Shown one piece after another: positions 12,901 through 22,589 of a stretch of 64,000 nt of DNA. A program made the position numbers and the translations under genes. The stretch is from Hippopus hippopus (lineage: Eukaryota; Mollusca; Bivalvia; Cardiida; Cardiidae), in contig OX328098.1 in assembly GCA_946811185.2 (NCBI GenBank), positions 26,917,084 through 26,981,083 on the forward strand, written 5' to 3'. The stretch's first letter is position 1, and the number at the start of each line of letters is the position of its first letter. Under the pieces are notes generated by a model. The model was given only the letters and a program-made list of their open reading frames with translations. It was not told the origin of the DNA and made no database searches.

Positions 12901-15900
12901 ATGCTTTCAATATGAAAAAGTCTAAAACTGCATTGTCTTGATGATTATTATAGTCATTGGGGCAGGATTTCTTTCCCCTCTCACCACTGGTAATTGTTTC
13001 AACCAAGGTTATGTGAGAAAGCAGCCAATGACTATGGGAAAATATTGTGTGAAGTACTGTTAAAAGAAACTGCAGGAGAGAATGGATAGGTGCACTGGCT
13101 GCAGCAATACACCTGAAAAAATGTTAAAAACGGTGTTAAACATCATGCAAACAAAACAAACAAATTGTTGTCTTGTACATGGATACCCTATACCACACAA
13201 GCCCGACTTTTAATGACCTTGAGCAAGAAGCCTTTTGGAAACATTGTGGGAAAGGGAGAAAACGCTGGTAACCAGCATTTTCTCCTTTTCCCACAATGTT
13301 TTCTAACCTATCCAAGGCAAATTCCATCATTTGAGTCACAGTGAAATTGTCATCTACAAATGCTTTCATTTTGTACAAGTCTAAACTTTTGTCATGTAGT
13401 AAAGAGTTAAATAACTAAAAGTTTGACTACAAACTTACCTTGCAGTACACTGTGTCAGTTTTATCTCCATATCATCACACTCATCATCTGTCACACAGGA
13501 CAACTTGGAGCAAGCCTGATAAGCCCTATCAGCCTGTAAACGACAGGGAAATGCGTAGGTGCTATCAATGATTTAGAATTAAGATGTCAATGACACATTC
13601 ATGCAATAAATGCTAAAGTCTGATCCTATATAATCCTTAACCACAAAATCCCGAGATTCAATGACCTTGAGGAAGAGGATTTTAAGAAACATTGTGGGAA
13701 AAGGAAAAAATGCTGGTAATCAGCATTTTCTCCTTTTTCCACAATGTCTTCTCCCCTTTAAAAGATATATTTCATGTATGAGTAAGATTTGTCGTCTGCA
13801 AATACTCTAAACTGGACATGTAAAAGATTTTGTCATCTGGTTAAGAATTAATTGAAATTTAAGATATCATGGCCCATATTCATTGCCTATGCTCGATAAC
13901 ATTCTTAGTCTAACTCTCATGAATTTTTTAAACATTGCTCAAATCCCAATACAGACTCATCTTCCAACTTAAGTTGACTTCGTTTTTTGACACAGGTTTC
14001 ACTTACATTGACAGATTTAAGCAATACTCTCAAATCCTGAGTTGACACACTGTTTTAGACTATTCTCACCAAAATAATCTACTTTTAAAAGTCTGATAAT
14101 TGGGTTAACTTAGGATCTGAAGATGTAACCAAAGTTTGTGAATATTAATGATGGTCTCACCTATTTGTCTTTACAATGAAACGGTTTACATGTTGATCTA
14201 GCTGACCCCAGTGGTCACAAATATAGCAAACAAACACTTTATAGAACGAAAATCAGAATTGCTTTTAATCATACATGCATATTAATATCTAAAGAATGAA
14301 AAATACACAATGCCTTTGATCGATTGGGAAATACCATCATTTGGGCCAAAACTAGTGTATCGTATGCAAGCTCTTTCAATTTGAACCAGTCTAGAATTTT
14401 GTCTTCCAGTAAAGTGTTAAGAGCGTAAAAGAAAACAATGTCGAAAGAAAATCATTCTTTTATGAGCAATTAGTTCTCTATCCATGATGTTTAAGCTGTA
14501 ACCCGAAAAAATCTTTTGACTTTATACCAGTAGAATTACACTTGTTCTACCCATGGGCAAAATTTTACACAGGTACTGGTAAGTGTGAGAGAAACACCAC
14601 AAGAAATCTGCCTGTCAAACTGAAAACAATCAGTCACACCTGTACAAATTTAGCCCAATCAAAGCATTCAAATTGGTTTTAATGGTAAAGAAAGTAAATC
14701 ATATTGAGTGATATTCAAATGTTCACTATGCATACAGTGACATACTGTAAAGTAACGGTAAAAGGACAATACCAATATGATGGACTCAAGTTTATACAGG
14801 ACCCAAAAAGAAACAACATCAATAATATAATAACAACAACTTCTATGTTTGGGTTGATTTTTCACGTATTTAATTCTACGGTGCCATCCCTGACCGCAGA
14901 AAAAAGCAGAAATAAAGTCCCCATAGTAAAAAGTGCATATACGGTATCTTGATACAAAGATCTTTTGTATGACCTCCACAGGGATCTGACTACAAATTAC
15001 TTTCAGCTTAGTCAAGCAGTCAGTAAATTACAGGGCTTGAAAACCAGGGATTATTGGTTCAATTCCAAACTTTGCAAAATTCTTTCCAAGGACTGATGAT
15101 AGTGTGACAGGATCTATTCCTCTCTCACTGCAGAATACTGTTTGGATGATGTTTATGTGGGAAAGCAGCCAGTGGCTTACAAAGTATTTTTATTCTTTCA
15201 AAGACTATACTATCATCTAAGTATGTGATCACCTTCAACAAAGCAGTTCCTGCCTCACTGTATTTCTTCATTGCCAGTTGTGCTTTCCCTTGGATATAAT
15301 TCAACTGAAACAGAATTCCAAACACATCTGCCTTTTCTTTCTCCGTAGATGTGGTTGTTACAGAGTTCAACATGATGGACATGGCATTTTCTGTGTGGAA
15401 CTCCGCCTGTGCATTATATCCTGTGAAAAAGAATGAGGACTATCATACATAAATGGTCACCTTAGTTTTACTTTATCATATTAGACAACTCTTTACCACA
15501 TGACAACATTTTAAACTTGTTCAAATTGTTCAAATTCAAAACATTTGCAGACAACAAATTAAATGCCACTAAAATGATGGGATTTGCTCCTGAAAATGGA
15601 GAAAACATTGTGAGAAAAGGAGAAATTGCTAGTTATCAGCATTTTCTCCTTTTCCAACTATGTTTTCAAAAGGCCAGTTTCTCAGGGTCATTTAAACCCG
15701 AGATAGTGTGGACTGGTAAAGGAATAACTCTTTACCACATGGCAAAATTTTAGACCAATCCATATCTGAGGCATTTGCACAGTTAAATTATACATGGTTG
15801 ATCTAAGAGAATTTGTGTTATAAAGGGTAGAAAACATTGTGAGAAGGGACAAAATGCTGGGTACCAGTATTTTCTCCCTTTTCCACAATGTTTTCAAAAG

Positions 15901-18900
15901 TCTTCATGCAAAGGGTTTTTAAAACACTGGATTGTTTGGTAAAAGGTTAAGCTGCAGCTTTCATAGCACATCAGTAAGTCAGTATTTCACTTTTCTGGTT
16001 GGAAATACAAGAAAGTTTCTGGAAGAGTTGAATTATTTTCTTTCAAAAACCCTCAACAAAACATTTTAAAATTGAAATTTCTTTTCTAAAAGAAAAAGAT
16101 CAATGTATGTCTCTAGCAAAATAAAACTGAAAAGACCAATTTCATATGCTTGTATGGTGGTTACTGCCATTTAAACATCATTTCACGTATATCGTGGTGG
16201 CCATTGCACATATGTATGATTGATTCCCTATAGATGCTTTTACCAGTATTTTGTCAGTTACACTTCCCAAGCCACTGGCTGCTTTCCAGCATAACCATCA
16301 TTGAAACTATGATCAGCAATTAAAGAGGCAATGACTATCATCAATCCTGGGAAAGGAATTAGCTGAGCTGGGGATTCCAACTCACAACTCCCTGGTTTCA
16401 AGCCCTACACATACCCCAGGCATTGCAGGGCCAATCTAACATTATTTTGGGAAACAAATTGGTACCCTGTAGTAGATGACTTTGAAAACATTCCTATGAA
16501 ATACTAGAAATCAAGATTTATATGGACAAATAATGTATACCACATGATAATAAGTGAAAAGATAATTGCTAAAGGGGTAATTTTTCACATGAAATGCTTC
16601 TATGCACCACAATGTTTTAACCCTATACTAAACAATCCAGAGTTTTAATGACCCTGAGGTCTTTGGAAAACATTGTTGGAAAAGGACAAAATGCTGGTAT
16701 CGACCATTTTCTCCTTTTCCCACAATGTTTTCAACCCTTTCAAAGATAGTTGCAACCATTTTATCCACATTAAATTTGTCGTCTGTAAATGCTTTGAATT
16801 TGGACAGGTTTGGAATTTGTTGTTTGGTAAAGTGTTGAAAAATAGTTTGCTGTCAGATACAAAAGGTCTTCTGCAGGAGGTACTGTGTGTACCAGAATGG
16901 CATGGGCTTGTGATTTATACTTACCTTTCAGATCTAGATAATCTTGAGCCAGGCTAACATGGGCTTGGGCTAACTTCCAATGGCTGCTTCCATAGACAAT
17001 CCGGGTCAAAGCCAAAATCTTAACTCTCTCTGGAATGGCTTTGTCAGCCTGAAATATATTTTAAACATCAAACATTTAATCTCTTAATAAAACATCATGA
17101 CAGGTCATCGGCATGTATAGAATTGGCTCATAATGAGACATGGACAAAATTGATTATGAGACATAAACAAATCAACATGTCATTACCCTGGGTGAAAAGA
17201 TAAAGTGAAAAAACATTGAATTCATCCTCTTGAAATGGAATGATAAAAGTAGGTTAACCCTTAGGCTGCTAAGCCCAACTCAGGACCTTTTACGAACCGT
17301 GTAGACCCAGCTCAGACTGCACAGAGCATGCAGGTCTTATCTTTGACCTACAATTATTGATAAGAGATATTTTTTCCCCAAAAATAACTTTGCAATAGTA
17401 ACATTTCAGGTTTTTCTATCGGCTTGAGAGTCTCATTTATTTTATTTAGTAGGTTAAGGGTTAATCCATGAAGACCTGAATCTGTATAAAGTGGCTTAAT
17501 CCAACAATGGAGATCAAGATCAGACTGTACAGAATGTGCACTTATCAGAGATGCACAGAATGTGCAGTCTGATCTTACGGTAAAAACAGCCTTGAAATAG
17601 CAAATATCTGCGTATTTAGAAATGATTGAGAATATCTTCATTTCATTTATTTACTGCCGCAGGTTAGATTTTATACAGGAATACATAGAAAACATTGTGG
17701 CAAAGGATGATATTTGTTGCTATGAAAGATTTCTCCATTTGCCTTGATGATTTCATTGTTGTTGTCTAGTAGAGTTATCTGTTGACTATAGACATCTGAA
17801 AATTGCACTTCTACACTTAAAAATACCAATTTACTCATTTTAGCCAAATGTAGAAATGTGCATAAATCAATAAATTAGAAATATCTACAGACCTAAAGAA
17901 TGAAAAGAAGTTTCAGATTTGTAATTTGAAATGAATCTTGGTCAGGAAAAAATTATGTCAGGTCAAAATTATAAACAATGTATCACTAGAGTCATTTACA
18001 TATCCCCCATCTAAGGTGACATAGATTGTTGCGACAGTAGACTTGTGTAGTGTATCTCGACTCCACTTTCTTGCCAGCTACATGAATATGCAAGACGAAG
18101 GTCGTACAAAGTCACGTGACAAGCATCATGTGGTATCCTTCGACTGAACAGTGGATAGGAGTCAAGTCCAAATTGACATTTTCTATCCGTCGTAATCTAT
18201 GCAATCTCGCAACCACCAGGTGTAATATTTGTCATGAAGCCACAAGAATGACTAAAGTCTGATAAAATATTGACAAAATTAGTTATATTTGGCTTAAAAA
18301 GAGTAAACGGGCATCTTTAAGATTTCTTGCTGATAATTCAACAAAGTTTGGTTAGCCCTTAATTAACATGCTATATAAATTAACCCCTTACCACACAATC
18401 CTGACTTTTAACAATCCTGAGAAAGCGGCCTTTTAAAAACATTGTGGGAAAAGGAGAAAATGCTGGTAACCAGCATTTTCTCCTTTTCCCACAATATTTT
18501 TTACCCTTCTCAAAACAAATTTCAATTTTTCAGTTACATTTATTTTGTCGTCTGCAAATGTTTTCAATTTGGACAAGTCTAAAATTTTGTTGTTGGGTAA
18601 AGAGTTAAATGAAACTTTCAAGCCAATAGTAAAAATCCAAATATTGTTATATCAAAGTTATTTTTTGGTGAAAAAATATCTCCTCATCTGTGCAGTCTGA
18701 TCTTGATCTACACAGTCTGCAAAAAGTCTTTAGGTCGCGCTTCGCCGTCTGAGGGTTAAAATGAAAGCAAAATCGAATAGAGAGTTCAATACACAAATAG
18801 CCACGTAGACAGCACAAGGAAGGGAGGGGTGAAAACACCAGTCTCACAAAATTCTGCATGATCATGGTAAAGTATGATGAATGTGCTGGCATCAATATTG

Positions 18901-21887
18901 AAGCAGTTACTGATGTTTAAAGATGTATTTCTGTGCTTTTGCCAACTGTACACTTTACACATATAGTCAAGTCTAATTTATGGAGACACTTATGTTTCCT
19001 ACACCTGTCTACAGATAGGGCATACTTTTTGGCCTGTACTTTTTGTGTGTTTTTGTTCATGTTTTTGTCTATTGTACCTAGTCATACCTACACTTTTTAT
19101 ACAAAGAAGCGCACAGAAAAAAATTGTTCCATGGGATTTTTTCCAAGACTGTGGGATTTCTGGAATAGTGGAGGCCAGATAAATATGTCTCAACTGTATA
19201 CTGTCAAAAAAGTAACCGCAAAGTACCTTGTGATTATTTTGAAACATCAGTCCCCGAAGGAAAGAACAGTCACCACCATGCCCCCCTCTCTGTTGTTACG
19301 GGCCAGAGTCAAATCTATGAGCCAAGCTCTGTAAAAAGGGGGCTTAATGCATCTCCGTGATGCATTATACCAATCAACCCATCATATAATTATAGATACA
19401 TAATTGTCACTTTTTTTTTTTTACAAATCAACTTAATCATGAGGTAGACCGGTCCTTGGACATACAGAAAATTTACCAATAGCAAAAAGTTTTGGGCCAG
19501 GTCAGCCTGACCTAGGTCAATACTTTTCGCAAATGCACTAAGCCTCCTTTTCACAGAGCATTACCTGTGTGCATGTCCACAGACAGATGATCAAACTTCC
19601 ATTTTTCTGAGAGTATAATCAGATTTTTTCCTCACCTTTTTCAATCTAGAAAACTTTTTAGCTGTCTTCAAGGCCTTTTCAAGGAGCTGATCTGGTGGGG
19701 TCATGTTGACAGGCTTTTTGCCATTAGTTGTTTTCATATTACGCGACTGGGGACGTCGAGCACTACGGGCAGTGCGAGCACTCCGTGCTGTGACGGGCTC
19801 GTAATCTATCTCTTCCTCTTCATCTTCATCTTCACTTTCTTCACTGAAATAAACATTTTAACATTTGTAGACCACACTATTGTACAGCAGACCACTTATG
19901 TAAACATTGTGGCAACAGGCGAAATTGCTGGAACCAATAATTTACCCTTTTGCCACAATACTTTCACACATGCATTAAAGTTGATTCATTACCCTATACT
20001 ACACAATGACCTTGAGCGAGAAGGCTTTGGAAAAAATTGTGGAAAAAGGAGAAAATGCTGGTAAACAGCATTTTCTCCTTTTCCCACAATGTTTTCTGTC
20101 ATTTTATACAAAAATCTATCAGTTCAGCCATATTTAAGTTGTCATCTGCAAGTGCTTTCAATCATGACAAGTCCATAATTTTGTGGTGTGGTAAAGAGTC
20201 AATTCATACAGATTGCCCTTACTTTACAATTGCTCCACACCAACGGCATATATCATACTGTATTCGCTAACCATTCTTACGAATGTTCTCAAGTCTTACT
20301 CTCTAGAATTTTATAAAATTTGAAAGTAATACAATTTTTGATTGGCTAAACTATTTGGTTTGGTCAATCAGAAGTTGTGTTACATTCAAATTTAGAAAAT
20401 CTTGGAGAATAAGACAGCGAATTTTCTTAAGAATAGTTAGTGACTGCTTATGCAAGCATATAGGATACAGTAGCATCAGAGAATTATACTACAATGCCAG
20501 CACATCATTGAGGCTACAGGTTCAAATCAGCAGTGATGAGCAAGTTCAACATTTGCAACTATGCACATCATGGCATGAGTACTGGTTCAGTTACTGTGAA
20601 GCAATCTTCAAGAGTTATTGAAATGGTTTGTGAGAAATTGTTCCAAAGTAGGTATAAGATACATAGGTTCAACATAACAGCTCATGCATATGGACAACAA
20701 ATTGAATGCTGCTCAAATGAGCTGAATACCTTTGAAAAAGCAGAAAACACTGTGTAAACAAGAAAATACTGGTTTGATGGAATTTGCCTTTGAAAAAGCA
20801 TAAAACATTGCGTAAAGGGAGAAAATACTGTTTGAAGGATATCATGCTCCTTTGAATCAGGCCTTATGACTTGATAACCAAGTATGCAGTTAGTAGGAAT
20901 GGAGAACGTCTAACTAAATATGATTCTAAACCCTTTCCAACACAATTCCGTGTTTTACAGACCCTGAAAAAGAAGGCTTTTAAAAACATGGTGGGAAATG
21001 GAGAAAATGCTTGTAACAAGCATTTATCCTTTTTTCACCATTCTTTCTATCCTTGAAAAGCCAGGTCCTATCATTTGAATCACAATTCACGAACAGGTTG
21101 TTGTCTGCAAGAGCTTCAGGCTGGACAAGTCTAAAATTTTATAGTTTGGTAATGATTTAATAATGTCAAGTAAATTCTCTTGAAATTTATTGAACTCTTT
21201 ACCATGACGCAAGTTCTCAGACTCATTCATACCGAAACTATCTGCGGACAGAATATCAAATGAATGATGAAATTTGTGTCAAAAAGGTAGAGATTACTGG
21301 CCATACAGGACAGAATCCTGCATTTTTTCTGTTTTCTGCTTTATTTTTACAATCTTTTTTCTTTAGAATCATAAACATAACAAAAGCATAGCATGCGAGT
21401 ACCTGCGCTCTGCTGCAGTTGCTTGATTTTCAGTTAAAATTCTAAGTCCAAAAAGAGGCATAACTGTGTGAAAAGTATTTTGAAGGTAACCTGCCCTTGT
21501 TGTATGGGTTCCTTTTTTTGACAGTTAACAAGTCTAAGTTTGAAGTAAATTTCTTCAGTAATAGCAGAGATACTATAGCATGTCAAAGTTTTTGCATAAG
21601 GACACAGACAATGACAGGGTTATCACAATTTCTCTACATTTGCTTCGAAAACAGCCAAGCTGAAAATGTGTGATATTCTAAAAACATGTTGAAATTTATA
21701 GTGTGATACATCTTAAGAATTACTCTGTAATATAGTCCTCATCTCTATTTGACCTGCGACTTGGACTTCGCCTGGCTGTTAATGGGCTTCTTGAAGTTCC
21801 GTGACCTCTCACCTCAACAACCATTGGCTCTGCACCCACATCTACCTCTTCATCAAAATCATCATCATCAGAATAGAACTCAGACAT
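3970..21887 (-). CDS. TTC23: tetratricopeptide repeat protein 23 (TTC23-like), complete, 12 coding exons
   Basis: Coding exons in transcript order: 21887-21724, 19843-19636, 17048-16925, 15420-15233, 13533-13439, 12468-12342, 11710-11628, 9829-9744, 9017-8890, 7621-7472, 6150-6068 and 4063-3970 (TAA). They chain in frame to 509 codons. Strong family matches are LALTRIVYGSSHWKLAQAHV, DLIRRRYGDDAIELIPLYQE, HDKAIEMFLQAHSIAGA and YGDYSESVADSHKLIG. These are TPR-type helices aligned at constant spacing with vertebrate TTC23, which is about 447 residues long. Known vertebrate role: a ciliary-base protein of the EvC zone linked to IQCE and Hedgehog signalling; the role here is inferred. The first 120 or so residues are unlike the human protein: Asp/Glu runs (SDDDDFDEEVDV; EESEDEDEEEEIDYEP) and Arg-Ser repeats. 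Intron 6 is an AT-AC U12 intron. The donor of exon 8890 (TCT|GTATGC) is weak but preserves alignment length. TTC23L is the alternative paralogue. Confidence 0.93.
4101..4312 (-). repeat. family A copy in TTC23 intron 11
   Basis: TTAACCCTTTACCAAACAAC start; the core is degenerate. It begins 38 bases upstream of the acceptor of the last TTC23 exon. Confidence 0.75.
4792..5287 (+). repeat. two family A copies in the same direction (4792-5014, 5059-5287)
   Basis: Both have full termini, 45 bases apart, in TTC23 intron 11. The second has TTAA at each end (5059 and 5284). Confidence 0.85.
5513..5620 (-). repeat. family A left-arm fragment
   Basis: CACTAGATGACAAATTCTAGG through GACTCAAACAGTGGG; the core is missing and a family B element follows. 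Confidence 0.55.
5643..5932 (+). repeat. family B copy, complete
   Basis: CATATGAGTCATGCTCTGGC to CACAGAGCTTGGCTCATACG with the hairpin AAGGTCAGCCTGCACGAACT. TTC23 intron 11. Confidence 0.85.
5938..6030. repeat. family A core fragment
   Basis: Only the central hairpin with short flanks remains, 38 bases from the donor side of TTC23 exon 6068-6150. Confidence 0.6.
6310..6688. repeat. two abutting family A copies sharing one TTAA (6310-6467 plus, 6464-6688 minus)
   Basis: The degenerate left copy ends and the intact right copy begins at the same TTAA (6464-6467). The right copy ends GGGAAAGGGTTAA at 6688. TTC23 intron 10. Confidence 0.8.
7228..7440 (+). repeat. family A copy next to TTC23 exon 7472-7621
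   Basis: TTAACACTTTACCACACAATC start. The right terminus is eroded and lies about 30 bases from the exon donor. Confidence 0.8.
7837..8237. repeat. two abutting family A copies (7837-8040 minus, 8041-8237 plus)
   Basis: The first has lost the right half of its hairpin; the second starts ATAACCCTTTACCAGAG at the junction and ends GGTAAAAAATTAA. TTC23 intron 9. Confidence 0.75.
8432..8848. repeat. two abutting family A copies (8432-8620 plus, 8622-8848 minus)
   Basis: The first has a deleted right core arm (AAAATGCTGGTGACC runs straight into the outer arm). The second is intact in the core and ends 40 bases from the donor of TTC23 exon 8890-9017. Confidence 0.8.
9447..9640 (+). repeat. family B copy, 3' truncated
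   Basis: GAGCCATGCTCTGGCAAAAC start; breaks off in the first arm of the hairpin. TTC23 intron 8 (before exon 9744). Confidence 0.75.
9905..10680 (+). repeat. minisatellite of about 45 bp in TTC23 intron 8
   Basis: About 15 irregular units containing TTGCACATCTATAGTTTCTGG and a TTAATAGTTGTACAAAGTC stretch. Near 10380-10500 a 57-bp block is repeated almost exactly (GGTTAATATCATAAAAAG twice). It makes spurious open frames of the form SFWSLIVQCLAHLQF. Confidence 0.8.
11167..11363 (-). repeat. family A copy lacking the left core arm
   Basis: The outer left arm runs into CCTGGTTACCAGCATTTTC, so no long hairpin can form; end GGTAAAGGGTTAA. TTC23 intron 7/8 region. Confidence 0.75.
11711..12341 (-). 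other. TTC23: U12-type AT-AC intron (TTC23 intron 6, counting from the start-codon exon)
   Basis: On the minus strand the exon ends GGAAGA and the intron starts ATATCCTTAT, a match to the minor-class 5' site ATATCCTT. The intron ends CCCCTTAACTATAATGTTTAC, in which CCCCTTAAC fits the U12 branch-site consensus TTCCTTAAC. Its branch A (11724) lies 13 bases before the terminal AC. No AG acceptor in the stretch restores the frame, while the AC cut joins AGA to CTG and gives ESGR-LEQSKGRHANHDKA, which aligns with TTC23 without a gap. A family B element (12053-12308) occupies nearly half of the 631-bp intron. Confidence 0.9.
12053..12308 (-). repeat. family B copy inside the AT-AC intron
   Basis: GCTCCATGACAACAGGG to GGCAGAGCACCACTCATAT. 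The hairpin CAAGGTCAACCTGCACAG/CTGCGCAGGCTGACCTTG is intact. Confidence 0.85.
12498..12940. repeat. two adjoining family A copies (12498-12727 minus, 12728-12940 plus)
   Basis: The first starts TTAACCCTTTAACAAACG 30 bases from the acceptor of TTC23 exon 12342-12468 and ends in TTAA. The second begins there and is strongly diverged. Confidence 0.75.
12955..13160 (+). mobile_element. SINE family 1, 5' truncated
   Basis: GGTTATGTGAGAAAGCAGCC and GAATGGATAGGTGCACTGGC are followed by ATGCAAACAAAACAAAC. The tRNA head is absent. TTC23 intron 5. Confidence 0.6.
13183..13852 (+). repeat. two family A copies flanking TTC23 exon 13439-13533 (13183-13411, 13632-13852)
   Basis: The first ends 28 bases before the exon and the second starts about 100 bases after it, both in the same orientation with conserved cores. 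Confidence 0.8.
14320..14420 (+). repeat. family A right-arm fragment
   Basis: ATACCATCATTTGGGCC to CCAGTAAAGTGTTAA with no core hairpin. TTC23 intron 4/5. Confidence 0.55.
15028..15185 (+). mobile_element. SINE family 1, 3' truncated
   Basis: B-box remnant ATTGGTTCAATTCC, then GATGATAGTGTGACAGGA and GTGGGAAAGCAGCCAGTGGC. It ends inside an in-frame extension of TTC23 exon 5, only about 50 bases from its donor (15232). Confidence 0.6.
15486..15949 (-). repeat. two abutting family A copies, head to tail
   Basis: The first ends GGTAAAGGAATAA where the second begins (about 15726). Both start with CTCTTTACCACATG and have intact cores. TTC23 intron 4. Confidence 0.85.
16140..16430 (-). mobile_element. 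SINE family 1, degenerate
   Basis: Plus-strand reading CAAGCCACTGGCTGCTTTCC and GACTATCATCAATCCTGGG mark the body in reverse. The head is reduced to CCTGGTTTCAAGCCC. TTC23 intron 4. Confidence 0.55.
16617..16836 (+). repeat. family A copy
   Basis: TTAACCCTATACTAAACAATC to TTTGGTAAAGTGTTG, 90 bases from the TTC23 exon 16925-17048. Confidence 0.85.
17254..17600. repeat. family C copy (17254-17464) with a second C-like unit attached (to 17600)
   Basis: TTAACCCTTAGGCTGCTAAGC to GGTTAAGGGTTAA. The second unit has GATCAAGATCAGACTGTACAG and GTGCAGTCTGATCTTACGG around a duplicated ATGTGC loop. Confidence 0.75.
18380..18608 (+). repeat. family A copy, complete
   Basis: TTAACCCCTTACCACACAATC to GGGTAAAGAGTTAA; its right TTAA (18605) is also the left end of a family C element. 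Confidence 0.9.
18605..18759. repeat. family C copy sharing a TTAA with family A
   Basis: Starts at the TTAA that ends the family A copy 18380-18608; contains GTGCAGTCTGATCTTGATC and ends CTGAGGGTTAA. Confidence 0.8.
19316..19566 (+). repeat. family B copy
   Basis: ATGAGCCAAGCTCTGTAAAA to TTTTCACAGAGCATTACC; the hairpin has lost one arm. It ends 70 bases from TTC23 exon 19636-19843. Confidence 0.8.
19985..20202 (+). repeat. family A copy
   Basis: Start CCCTATACTACACAATGAC; conserved core; end GTGGTAAAGAGTCAA. A separate degenerate hairpin (ACATTGTGGCAACAGG) lies at 19900-19972. TTC23 intron 1. Confidence 0.8.
20925..21355. repeat. two diverged family A copies (20925-21160 plus, 21190-21355 minus)
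   Basis: Cores have decayed (GCTTGTAACAAGC remains in the first). Between 20720 and 20840 are further hairpin scraps (AGAAAATACTGGTTTGATGG). Confidence 0.65.
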
Positions 21888-21912
21888 TTTGATTAAATCT
21901 TTCTGCTGCAAA
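21888..21912 (-). other. TTC23: TTC23 5' UTR part of the start-codon exon
   Basis: The acceptor CCTTTTTTCAG on the minus strand ends at 21913, and 25 bases then precede the first in-frame ATG at 21887. An in-frame TTG lies upstream but no ATG, so translation is taken to begin at MSEFYSDDDD. A further untranslated exon must lie to the right. Confidence 0.7.
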
Positions 21913-21971
21913 CTGAAAAAAGGTTTTAGTCCTTTACTAGACAGACTTACCTTAAAACTTCTAAAAAACTA

Positions 21972-22190
21972 GTAGTATTGACCCATGTCGGCCTGCACAG
22001 TCTGCACAAATTGACATGGGTCGAAAGTTTTTGCTTATGGTCATTTTTCTGCATGTCAGTGGCCCATTCTACCTCTGGATTCAGCTGGATGTCAGACAGA
22101 CTGGATTTTAGGAATCCATAATTAAAATGAAATGATTTTTCAAAGGCACCATGGAGATATATAAACCGCCTTTGCCCCAAGCATGGCTCA
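21972..22190 (-). repeat. family B copy, 5' truncated
   Basis: Begins in the hairpin (GACCCATGTCGGCCTGCAC) and ends CCCAAGCATGGCTCAAGT. Confidence 0.75.
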
Positions 22191-22589
22191 AGTACAAGTC
22201 TGTCATTGCCTACATTACAGGCAACTACTGCAAATAGTTACTAAATGTGATATATTTTCAAAAGCTATGAACTTTATGTAGATTTCCCCCTAGAAGTTCC
22301 AAATTCTAACAGCTCTTTTGCTCTATCAGTTTGTGTTACTGTCCTTTTTTGAGGTCATATTCCACTCGTATGCGCTTGGTACACATCATTTATCACATTC
22401 TGTTTAAACATGTGAAAAATCACAGACACTTCAATAAGATTTTCAATAGTTTTTCTCCTTTGTTAATTTTTTTCATCTTTTCACAAAGATCAAAATTTCA
22501 CATTTACAGTTCTGAGAATAAGTTTCCTTTGACAAATTGTAACCATCATACAGTCTAAAAAGTCAAATTACAGTCATAAAACCAAAAGT

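Noticed and set aside
14668..15015. 115-codon minus-strand open frame in a TTC23 intron
   Set aside because: TTC23 aligns without a gap across the junction 15233/13533, so no exon is missing here, and the residues show no family pattern.
15180..15232. Extending TTC23 exon 5 through VITYLDDSIVFERIKIL
   Set aside because: The frame stays open but runs into SINE sequence; cutting at AAG|GTGATC joins to ADRAYQACSK with the exact family length.
18933..19334. 133-codon open frame on the plus strand
   Set aside because: No splice or start context, low-complexity hydrophobic start, ends in a family B element, and lies inside a TTC23 intron on the opposite strand. No homology recognised.
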